Assembly: GCA_025774615.1 (NCBI GenBank)
Contig: JALGVQ010000070.1
Location: 1 to 13,377, forward strand
Source: a bacterium
GTDB taxonomy: Bacteria; Blakebacterota; Blakebacteria; Blakebacterales; Blakebacteraceae
DNA: 13,377 nucleotides
Direction of reading: 5' to 3'
This document shows positions 8,021 to 13,377 of the stretch, one piece after another. Position 1 is the first letter of the stretch. Each line of letters opens with the position of its first letter. The notes under the pieces were generated by a model. It saw only the letters and a list, made by a program, of their open reading frames with translations, did no database searches and was not told the origin of the DNA. Both the position numbers and the translations under genes were made by a program.

Positions 8021-8856
8021 TGCTGAAACTGCCCCCGTATGGATGGGCAGGTGCTCTGATCCTGGTGGTCGGGTTTTCAGCGAACATCTTCACCGAATCC
8101 CTTTTCTTTCACACCTTCTTCACGCCCTGGATGTGGACGGGGTATCTGCTCCTGGCCGATGCTCTGGTAGCCCGACTGACCGGCAGGTCGTGGTTGACCC
8201 CCGATCCGCGCCGCTTTTTCAGTCTCCTGTTCGTCAGCCTGATGTTATGGCTGCTCTTCGAGGGCTATAACCTCCACCTCAGGAACTGGCAGTATATCGG
8301 ACTGCCGGCCAGCCCCTTCGTCGAATCCCTCGGGTATCTCTGGTCGTTCGCAACCATCTGGCCGGCGCTCTTCATTACGGCTGACCTGCTTGAGGCATTC
8401 GGGCTGAAGGTCCGGGGCAATCCACTCCGGATCACTCCGGGGAGACTGCGGTCGTGGTTCATGTTCGGCCTTGTCGCAGCTATCGGTCCCCTGTTGCTGC
8501 CCGGTCACCTGGCAGCATATTTTTTCGCCATCGTGTGGGTGGCGTATGTTTTCCTGCTTGAACCTCTGATCTACCCGAGACCGGAAGTGCGGTCACTGCT
8601 GCGTGAAGCAGGGGAGGGAGAATGGACGCGCTGGGTGAGCCTCGGTCTGGCGGGGCTTGTCTGCGGATTCCTCTGGGAGTCGTGGAACGTGTTTTCCACC
8701 GCCCGGTGGGTATACACCTTCCCCATGTTCCAGAACTGGAAACTCTTCGAGATGCCGTTTCCGGGATTCATGGGCTTCATCCCGTTCGCCTGGGAGGCAT
8801 CTGCCATGTACTCCTTCTGGCTTCTGGTCAGGGGAGCGAGGAGACCCGCGAGGTGA
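8020..8856 (+). CDS. Uncharacterised polytopic membrane protein, probable internal duplication
   Basis: 278 residues with about seven or eight hydrophobic segments, near residues 8-28, 37-53, 66-82, 105-127, 145-161, 165-184, 205-224 and 248-271. I do not recognise a named family. Acidic residues sit in or at the ends of helices (E26, E81, E181, E220, E259). Two similar stretches suggest an internal repeat: FEGYN-x5-W-x-Y (80-92) and WESWN-x6-W-x-Y (219-232), each followed by a Pro/Glu-containing loop and another helix. The W-x-Y then P...E arrangement loosely recalls lycopene-cyclase-like repeats, but that is not enough to assign a function. Its ATG overlaps the kinase stop by one base (TGATG). 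Its TGA overlaps the GTG of the next gene by 4 bases, so it is translationally coupled on both sides. Confidence 0.85.
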   Translation: MLKLPPYGWAGALILVVGFSANIFTESLFFHTFFTPWMWTGYLLLADALVARLTGRSWLTPDPRRFFSLLFVSLMLWLLFEGYNLHLRNWQYIGLPASPFVESLGYLWSFATIWPALFITADLLEAFGLKVRGNPLRITPGRLRSWFMFGLVAAIGPLLLPGHLAAYFFAIVWVAYVFLLEPLIYPRPEVRSLLREAGEGEWTRWVSLGLAGLVCGFLWESWNVFSTARWVYTFPMFQNWKLFEMPFPGFMGFIPFAWEASAMYSFWLLVRGARRPAR

Positions 8857-9698
8857 ATGCCCGCTTATCGGCAGAAACCGATCCCCGTGTGGCCAGGTAC
8901 TATCGATCGGTGGCCGGGAAGATGCTGCCCTTCCTGGCGGGGAGACCAGCTGCAGTGCGCTGGGGGGAAGGCAGCGCCTTTTCACGCCGTGATGTGGATG
9001 GGCCGATCCATGTGAACAACGGGAGAGAACTCTCTGAATGGGTGGAGAAGGGCGCGACGGCCTTCTTTGCCTCCCCGATCGCCGATTCAGGCGAGGTCTG
9101 GTTCACACTTGCGCTCAATGGTGGAGACCTTCCCTTCGATGTCGTGAGGCTCACGGCTCTCAAACTGCTCCTGGTGCTTGAAGATTCTGAACTCGATGGA
9201 CTCCTCGTATACGACGGCAATGGTTCAGTCCGATTGCTCTGGACCTACGGAGTGATCGATCCCGATGAGATCCCCGGTGACCTCTGGCGATTCCAGAGCA
9301 ACATTGCGTCTGCTCTGCAGGAGAGGGTGGAGGCACGACTCATAGCGACACCGGAGCGCGACCGGATCGGCAGATGGCTCGGCTATGAAGGACCGGTGAC
9401 CCGGCTCGAAGGTGGCAGGATCACCGCCGGGAGGGGGCGGGGCGCAGGATCGGAGGGTGAGAAGGGGGATGTCGTGGTGATCTCGACCGGCGCGATGACA
9501 CCGAAAGGACTTCTGCGGATCCCGTATAGTCTCAATGAGGCCACCGGGTTCGCCTCTCGGCCGGTGACACGCTCGGATCTCTACCGGTTTGTCCGTGAGC
9601 GCCATGCCTCACCTGACCACGTCCGGCTCCTCCGTCGCAGGTTCGTTGTTCCCTTGAACCTGCCCCGGGCCGTGCTGAGAGGGCTGGGATTGGATTAA
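8853..9698 (+). CDS. Primase/LigD-polymerase-like (AEP) protein, catalytic motifs apparently lost
   Basis: 281 residues from a GTG that overlaps the upstream stop as GTGA, with AGGAG about 10 bases before it. The N-terminus (YYRSVAGKMLPFLAGRP, 16-32) matches the opening of LigD polymerase domains (tyrosine, LLPHL, dRP). The C-terminus (LLRIPYSLNEATGF, 220-233) resembles the RLIRLPgSLHgkTGL block of archaeal/eukaryotic primase small subunits and the PYS-R block of LigD. Between these, the expected DxD strand appears as WFTLALNGGD (83-92), SGGKGLH/SGRRGVH as YDGNGSVRLLW (120-130), and the third acidic strand as DVVVISTG (206-213). The metal-binding acids and the nucleotide-binding His/Ser are therefore missing in this alignment. 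No ligase, nuclease, Ku or zinc domain is present. Probably a non-catalytic relative; the alignment is by eye and needs a profile search. Confidence 0.65.
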   Translation: MNARLSAETDPRVARYYRSVAGKMLPFLAGRPAAVRWGEGSAFSRRDVDGPIHVNNGRELSEWVEKGATAFFASPIADSGEVWFTLALNGGDLPFDVVRLTALKLLLVLEDSELDGLLVYDGNGSVRLLWTYGVIDPDEIPGDLWRFQSNIASALQERVEARLIATPERDRIGRWLGYEGPVTRLEGGRITAGRGRGAGSEGEKGDVVVISTGAMTPKGLLRIPYSLNEATGFASRPVTRSDLYRFVRERHASPDHVRLLRRRFVVPLNLPRAVLRGLGLD

Positions 9699-9748
9699 AG
9701 AGTCTGTCGGAGAGGTCGGCAGGCCTATCTGAGAACAGGGAGACACCG

Positions 9749-10105
9749 ATGCCGAAATTCGTGACCCGCTGGCTGGTAACCGCTCTGGCGATCATCCTGG
9801 CGAGTTATTTCATGGCCGGTGTTCAGTTCGACTCAGCCTTCACCCTGGTCATGGCCGCCCTGGTACTGGGGCTCCTCAATGCGATCGTACGCCCGATACT
9901 GGTCGTGCTCACTCTCCCGATAACAATGGTCACTCTCGGGATCTTCCTCCTTGTCGTGAACGCGGTCACGCTGTGGCTCACCGCTGCCATCGTGCCGGGA
10001 TTCGAAATCGAGGGTACTTCCTATATCTGGGCCGCCCTGCTGATAACGATCCTGTCGTGGTTTATAAATCTTTTTATCAGGAAAGAAGAACGACGGGAGT
10101 ATTGA
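9749..10105 (+). CDS. Phage-holin-4_2/YvlD-family small membrane protein
   Basis: 118 residues and four hydrophobic segments (about 8-25, 30-48, 50-75 and 88-110), with the family's characteristic middle: LVLGLLNAIVRPILVVLTLP, then LGIFLLVVNAVTLWL and a C-terminal helix ending in a charged tail (RKEERREY). Despite the family name, chromosomal members are inner-membrane proteins of uncertain role; B. subtilis YvlD belongs to an envelope-stress operon. No phage genes are nearby. The ATG at 9749 has GGGAGA 6 bases upstream. It lies 50 bases after the primase-like gene and may share its message. It ends 3 bases from a convergent gene. Confidence 0.9.
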   Translation: MPKFVTRWLVTALAIILASYFMAGVQFDSAFTLVMAALVLGLLNAIVRPILVVLTLPITMVTLGIFLLVVNAVTLWLTAAIVPGFEIEGTSYIWAALLITILSWFINLFIRKEERREY

Positions 10106-10108
10106 GAA

Positions 10109-10642
10109 TCAGAGCAGCAGGATACCTTCCCCTCGCAACAGCCCCTGCTTCATTTTGAGCCCTCCACCGAATCCCACGAGTTTGTCCCGTTCACCGACTA
10201 CCCGGTGACAGGGAACGATCAGCGGTATCGGGTTCGCTCCCACGGCTGCGCCGACTGCCCGGGCGGCATTCGATCGCTTCCTGAGCCGGGTCGAGATGGT
10301 TCCGTAGGTGAGGGTATTGCCGAAGGGGATCTTGTGGACGATCTCCCAGACTGCCCTCTGGAAGTCTGTGCCATACAGGTCGACGGGGATGTCCTCTTCA
10401 GGCGGGTCTCCACCGAACAGGCTCTTCAGCCATCGGTTCACGTCGCGGAACTGATTCTCGCTCTCCATCATCTGATGGCCGGGCAGGTATCGGTCCCGGA
10501 AGTCAGCGAGTATCGAGGGACCCGGATCAGGCCTCTGCCTGCTCAGAGGCGGGAGAGTGAGACGCACGACTCTCTCTCCGTTCCGCATGACCCACAGGCG
10601 GCCGTAGGGAGACTCGAATGAAGTGAAATAGAGACGCTCCAT
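10109..10642 (-). CDS. Methylated-DNA-protein cysteine methyltransferase (Ogt/MGMT)
   Basis: Repairs O6-alkylguanine in DNA by irreversible transfer of the alkyl group to its own cysteine. 177 residues, the single-domain Ogt length, with no AraC-type Ada domain. The C-terminal domain shows GTDFQRAVWEIVHKIPFGNT (91-110), Tyr113, the arginine finger in ARAVG (127-131, Arg128), the Asn hinge in GANPIP and the active site PCHRVV with Cys145. The next block is GFGGGLKMKQGLL, in place of the more usual G(Y/F)xGGxxxKxxLL. The N-terminal half (1-85) is poorly conserved, as is normal. No Shine-Dalgarno is obvious before the ATG at 10642, but the N-terminal strand MERLYFTSFESPYG supports that start. 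Functional assignment is firm; preference between methyl and larger adducts is not visible. Confidence 0.95.
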   Translation of the reverse strand: MERLYFTSFESPYGRLWVMRNGERVVRLTLPPLSRQRPDPGPSILADFRDRYLPGHQMMESENQFRDVNRWLKSLFGGDPPEEDIPVDLYGTDFQRAVWEIVHKIPFGNTLTYGTISTRLRKRSNAARAVGAAVGANPIPLIVPCHRVVGERDKLVGFGGGLKMKQGLLRGEGILLL

Positions 10643-10857
10643 GCCGGAATGCTACACGAGACCAGCGTGATGTGCCAGCATCCAATACTGGCTCGATCCA
10701 TAAACAACCGATATGCTCCGGAAGCCGGGATTCACCCTTCTTCCTTGTTCAGCGACCGCTGATTTGACTACTCTGTTTATTCTGGATGCTCCGTCTACCG
10801 GCGGCTCATATCGATACATCATCTTCAGTACCAGTACATGAAAAGGAGTACCATTCC
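10643..10857. other. Divergent intergenic region between ogt-like and thioredoxin genes
   Basis: 215 bp that must hold the promoters of both flanking genes. A TTGACT at about 10765 could be a -35 for the thioredoxin gene, but no good -10 follows at 16-18 bases. No strong operator, riboswitch fold or small gene is apparent. The region is somewhat richer in A and T than the genes around it, as expected of a promoter region. Confidence 0.4.
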
Positions 10858-12162
10858 ATGTTCGTGCCCATCCACGGTCGGTCCGCCAGGGCCCGCCTTC
10901 TTGTTCTTCCCGTTGTGTTCCTGGCCACGCTGATGGTGGTCTCATGCTCTTCTGACTCGTGGCGCTCAGGAGCGCTCGAACTGGTCGAGGGGTATGAACA
11001 GGCCGCCACCTACTACATGCCCTCCCGCAGTCCGGTACAGGCTGAGCCGGTCGAGACCCTCGTTGCCGAACCCGACTATCAGGGCACGCCGCTCTATGGT
11101 TCCTACACGATCGGTGATGGTGAGGATAACACGTTCAGTTACGTGCTCGATCATCAGGAGGGATCGGCTTCCCTCTTCTACCTCGATCTGAACAACAACG
11201 AGGATCTCACCGATGATGGTGACGGCGGCTGGGATGAGGTAAGTGACGCGACGAACAGGATCACCACCACCCTCATGGTACCGTTCGAGCGCGGTGGAGA
11301 ACTGCCCCTGCAGTTCTTCTTCTACTTTTTCAATACCCGCGACCCGATGGAACTGGGTGTTCTCTACACGCGGTCCAGCAGCCGTGTCGGGGAGATCAGG
11401 CTCTCAGGAACCACCTACCGGATCGCGATCGTCGAGAACGATAACAATGGTCTCTTCGACATGAAGGATGCTGAAGCCGATACCATCCTGCCCGGCATCA
11501 TCGGTTTCACGATCGATCTGAACGGTGACGGGGAAATGAGCTCCTCCAGCGGTTCACCCGAGAACTACCGGTTGGGTGAAGCATTCAACGTCGGCGGAAA
11601 GAGCTATGAGATAGCCGATGTCTCTCCAAGAGGAGAGTGGATCGAGTTCCAGCTTGCCGCAGAAGAGGTCGAACCGAGGCTGTACATCGAAGTGGGTCAC
11701 ACAGCACCGTCCTTTGCCCAGGAAGACTGCCGGGGCAACATGATCGAGCTTGAAGAGTACGTCAAAGACTACAAGGTCGTTCTTCTCGATTTCTGGGCAA
11801 CGTGGTGTGGACCGTGTATTGCGGAACTCCCGAACGTATTGGCCGTATTCGAAGAGTACAGGGACCAGGGATTCGGTGTTCTCGGTGTCAGTCTCGATCT
11901 CGCTCCCGATCCTGACAACCCGGCGGAGTTTCAGAAGACCGCCGAACAGGTCCGGGCCTTCATGGATGAGATGGAGATGGACTGGCCTACCACCTATGAT
12001 GGCCTCTACTGGAACAACGCAGTGTCCAGGTACTATCGTGTGAACTCGATTCCGGCGACCTTCCTGCTCGATTCCGAGGGGAAGATCCATTACGTGAATG
12101 TCCGGGGAGAGGCGTTGGGTGAGGCGGTCAAGGCGATGCTCGAAGAGGCTGGTGGTCAGTAG
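10858..12162 (+). CDS. TlpA-type thioredoxin lipoprotein with calcium-loop-like N-terminal domain
   Basis: Probable envelope thiol-disulfide oxidoreductase, 434 residues. The signal peptide ends in a lipobox-like VVSC with Cys30, so it is likely lipid-anchored outside the cytoplasm. Residues about 31-285 are an unassigned beta-rich region with three DxNxN/DxDxDG-like loops: DLNNNEDLTDDGDG at 110-123, NDNNG at 194-198 and DLNGDGEM at 220-227. These resemble calcium-binding loops. The C-terminal thioredoxin domain (about 288-434) has WATWCGPC with Cys317/Cys320 and the cis-Pro in NSIPATFLLD (Pro399), so the redox site is intact. It is far longer than the TlpA domain alone. The ATG at 10858 is set by AAGGAG 9 bases upstream and by the signal peptide; an in-frame ATG at 10786 would bury the signal 24 residues further in. 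Partner proteins are unknown. Confidence 0.92.
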   Translation: MFVPIHGRSARARLLVLPVVFLATLMVVSCSSDSWRSGALELVEGYEQAATYYMPSRSPVQAEPVETLVAEPDYQGTPLYGSYTIGDGEDNTFSYVLDHQEGSASLFYLDLNNNEDLTDDGDGGWDEVSDATNRITTTLMVPFERGGELPLQFFFYFFNTRDPMELGVLYTRSSSRVGEIRLSGTTYRIAIVENDNNGLFDMKDAEADTILPGIIGFTIDLNGDGEMSSSSGSPENYRLGEAFNVGGKSYEIADVSPRGEWIEFQLAAEEVEPRLYIEVGHTAPSFAQEDCRGNMIELEEYVKDYKVVLLDFWATWCGPCIAELPNVLAVFEEYRDQGFGVLGVSLDLAPDPDNPAEFQKTAEQVRAFMDEMEMDWPTTYDGLYWNNAVSRYYRVNSIPATFLLDSEGKIHYVNVRGEALGEAVKAMLEEAGGQ

Positions 12163-12212
12163 AAACCGGCCGCTCACGGCTTCCTGAAAGGGATTGTTGA
12201 GGAACGGATAGC

Positions 12213-12593
12213 ATGCAGACGATCCAGATAAGCCTCGTGATCATCGCGATCTGTACGGTTCTGCTGACCGTCGTACCGCTGCTCATCGCCTGGCAGGTCT
12301 ACCGGCTGATGCGTGCGGTGACGAAGGTCGTTAAGGAGTTCCAGGAGGAGTTCAAGCCGCTGGCCGAGGAGATCAAGGACCTCGCGTTTCATGCAACAGA
12401 GGTCGCGGATAATGCCCTCTACGAGGTAGAAGGTTTCACCGAGGCGGTTGCAGGGGTTCGGGAGCGCGCTGAACGAATGGGGCTCCTGGCTGAGGTACTC
12501 GAAGAGGATCTGGAGCGGGTCACAATACGGATATTCTCGTTCTTCAGCGGTTTCGGGAGGTTTGTCAAATCACTGTTCAGGAAGGATTCCTGA
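12213..12593 (+). CDS. DUF948-like single-pass membrane protein
   Basis: 126 residues. One N-terminal transmembrane helix (about 6-27, ISLVIIAICTVLLTVVPLLI), then a long amphipathic, charged helix (about 30-110) of coiled-coil character with EFQEEFKPLAEEIKDLAFHA in its middle. This layout matches the DUF948/YtxG family, whose members are short general-stress or envelope proteins of unclear role. The ATG follows GAGGAACGG about 5-8 bases upstream. It lies 50 bases after the thioredoxin gene and 59 bases before a YtxH-like gene. That pairing (YtxG then YtxH, as in B. subtilis) supports the assignment. Biochemical function is unknown. Confidence 0.8.
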   Translation: MQTIQISLVIIAICTVLLTVVPLLIAWQVYRLMRAVTKVVKEFQEEFKPLAEEIKDLAFHATEVADNALYEVEGFTEAVAGVRERAERMGLLAEVLEEDLERVTIRIFSFFSGFGRFVKSLFRKDS

Positions 12594-12611
12594 GATTTCG
12601 ACCGGTAGAAC

Positions 12612-12635
12612 GCTCGCGGGCCTCGTCCCGCGGGC
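12612..12635 (+). promoter_or_regulatory. GC-rich hairpin just before the ytxH ribosome site
   Basis: GCTCGCGGG and CCCGCGGGC pair as a 9-bp stem (one G-U) around the 6-base loop CCTCGT. The stem ends 3 bases before AGGAGG (12639-12644). No T-run follows, so it is not a normal intrinsic terminator. It could tune mRNA stability or access to the ribosome site. Confidence 0.5.
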
Positions 12636-12652
12636 ATCAGGAGGCGAGTACA

Positions 12653-13291
12653 ATGGGTAAGAAATCAGGAGGCAGGTTCAGTTCCTTCATCTTCGGCAGT
12701 CTGGCCGGTTTCATTGCCGGACTTGCCTACGCGCCCCGTCCCGGAGTGGAGACGAGGGAGATGTGGAAAGAGAAGAGGGGGGATCTGAAGGAAAAAGGGG
12801 AAGATCTGAAACAGAAGGCTGAGGATCTGCTTGAAAAGGTCGAGGATGCCTGGGAATCGACCGAAGAATGGCGGGAGCAGGCGTTCGAGCGGGCTGTTGA
12901 GTTCAAGATGAAGGGTGAGGACATCGGGAAAAAGGCCGTCTCGGAGGCCGAGCAGCTTTCAGAAGAACTGAAGACCCGACTCACCGATCTCTCCTCGAAG
13001 GTCAAGGGCATCCAGACCGACCTGGATGACGTTAACGAAGAGGTGGAAACGGGATCCGGATCATCGGCTGGTGCCGCTCTGTCAGCTCTGAAGGAACGGC
13101 TGCAGGATGCAAAGGACACCTTCAAGGACGCGATGAAGTCGAAGGAAGCAGAGCTGAAGAAGCGGGTCGACGAAGCAGCCGAGGCCGGGGATGATGACGC
13201 CGAAGAGAAGAAACCGGCGGCGAAGAAGACCTCAGCCAAAAAGACGGCTTCGAAGAAGACCGCGGCGAAGAAGGAATCTGACGAGGATTAG
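12653..13291 (+). CDS. YtxH-like protein with lysine/alanine-rich C-terminal tail
   Basis: 212 residues. The N-terminus is a glycine-rich hydrophobic helix, SSFIFGSLAGFIAGLAYAPR (10-29), followed by PGVETREM: the YtxH/gas-vesicle-like signature (GxxxGxxxGLLxAPxxGxExR). A long charged helical region (about 35-185) has repeated GEDLKQKAEDLLEKVED-type heptads, likely coiled coil. The tail (about 186-212) repeats AAKKTSAKKTASKKTAAKK and ends acidic (ESDED). This resembles the basic tails of bacterial histone-H1-like proteins and is not usual in YtxH. The ATG at 12653 has a perfect AGGAGG 8 bases upstream. The protein is probably membrane-anchored with a cytoplasmic tail that could bind nucleic acid or another polyanion; this is inference. 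It follows a DUF948-like gene, as YtxH follows YtxG in Bacillus. Confidence 0.85.
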   Translation: MGKKSGGRFSSFIFGSLAGFIAGLAYAPRPGVETREMWKEKRGDLKEKGEDLKQKAEDLLEKVEDAWESTEEWREQAFERAVEFKMKGEDIGKKAVSEAEQLSEELKTRLTDLSSKVKGIQTDLDDVNEEVETGSGSSAGAALSALKERLQDAKDTFKDAMKSKEAELKKRVDEAAEAGDDDAEEKKPAAKKTSAKKTASKKTAAKKESDED

Positions 13292-13297
13292 GGGAAT

Positions 13298-13377
13298 TTG
13301 AGCTCCACGACCGGGGGAGAGGGCCAGAGCGGGTGGGACTACCGTGACGCGGCGGATCTGACTGCCCGTTTCGATGA
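13298..13377 (+). CDS. Partial gene of unknown function, cut by right edge
   Basis: An open frame from TTG at 13298 to the window end (26 codons), starting MSSTTGGEGQSG and continuing WDYRDAADLTARFDE if TTG initiates. AGGGGA lies only 3 bases upstream, across the preceding stop, which is tight but possible. The same frame was closed by the YtxH stop just before, so this is a new gene or no gene. No in-frame ATG or GTG is available within the window, and too little is visible to name a family. Confidence 0.4.
   Translation, partial: MSSTTGGEGQSGWDYRDAADLTARFD

Noticed and set aside
9699-9748. CTGTCG/CGGCAG hairpin after the primase-like gene as a terminator
   Set aside because: Short stem with a G-U pair and no T-run, so it does not separate the holin-family gene from the upstream genes with any confidence.
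9749-10105. A phage or lysis module suggested by the holin-family name
   Set aside because: No endolysin, structural or integrase genes are nearby. This family is common in bacterial chromosomes outside prophages.
10674-10692. GCCAG/CTGGC inverted repeat upstream of the methyltransferase gene
   Set aside because: Only a 5-bp stem with a 9-base spacer, which is expected by chance in GC-rich DNA.
10786-10857. Longer thioredoxin lipoprotein start at the ATG at 10786
   Set aside because: It would put 24 residues before the signal peptide, while a good AAGGAG lies directly before the ATG at 10858.
12163-12212. GCCG/CGGC hairpin after the thioredoxin gene as a terminator
   Set aside because: Four-base stem, no T-run.

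Overview
The window is about 13.4 kb of dense, GC-rich coding DNA from a bacterial chromosome. The organism is almost certainly diderm. It carries a complete tripartite efflux set with an outer-membrane channel, and two lipoproteins with lipobox cysteines. Shine-Dalgarno sites are clear at several genes. Phylum cannot be fixed from the sequence; an FCB-type or other poorly cultured lineage is a guess. I see no IS element, phage module, CRISPR array, rRNA or tRNA. All genes share similar codon use, so this looks like ordinary chromosome. No stretch above 300 bases lacks a gene.

Left block (1-6492, minus strand): a four-gene operon read right to left as tetR, tolC-type channel, membrane fusion lipoprotein and RND pump. 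The pump's last residues run off the left edge. Stops and starts overlap as ATGA at tetR/tolC and at fusion protein/pump, and only 10 bases separate tolC from the fusion protein. A perfect TTGACTG-N2-CAGTCAA inverted repeat lies upstream of tetR and is the likely autoregulatory operator. The start of the tolC reading frame holds three imperfect 24-bp tandem units, each with a 12-bp palindromic core.

Middle block (6668-10105, plus strand): glycerate 2-kinase, then an uncharacterised polytopic membrane protein (1-base overlap), then a protein resembling archaeo-eukaryotic primase/LigD polymerase domains but lacking their catalytic motifs (4-base overlap), then a small holin-4_2/YvlD-type membrane protein. 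The tight packing of the first three suggests co-translation. Why they are linked is unknown, and this is the least explained part of the window.

Right block: an Ogt/MGMT-type DNA repair methyltransferase on the minus strand converges on the small membrane protein with a 3-base gap. Divergent from it, a TlpA-type thioredoxin lipoprotein with three calcium-loop-like motifs is followed by a DUF948-like membrane protein and a YtxH-like protein with a lysine/alanine-rich tail. The last two recall the Bacillus ytxG-ytxH pair. A further gene probably begins at 13298 and runs off the right edge.

Most of the window is recognisable biology. The points most worth following are the apparently inactivated primase-like protein and its membrane-protein partner, and the palindromic 24-bp repeats at the tetR/tolC junction.
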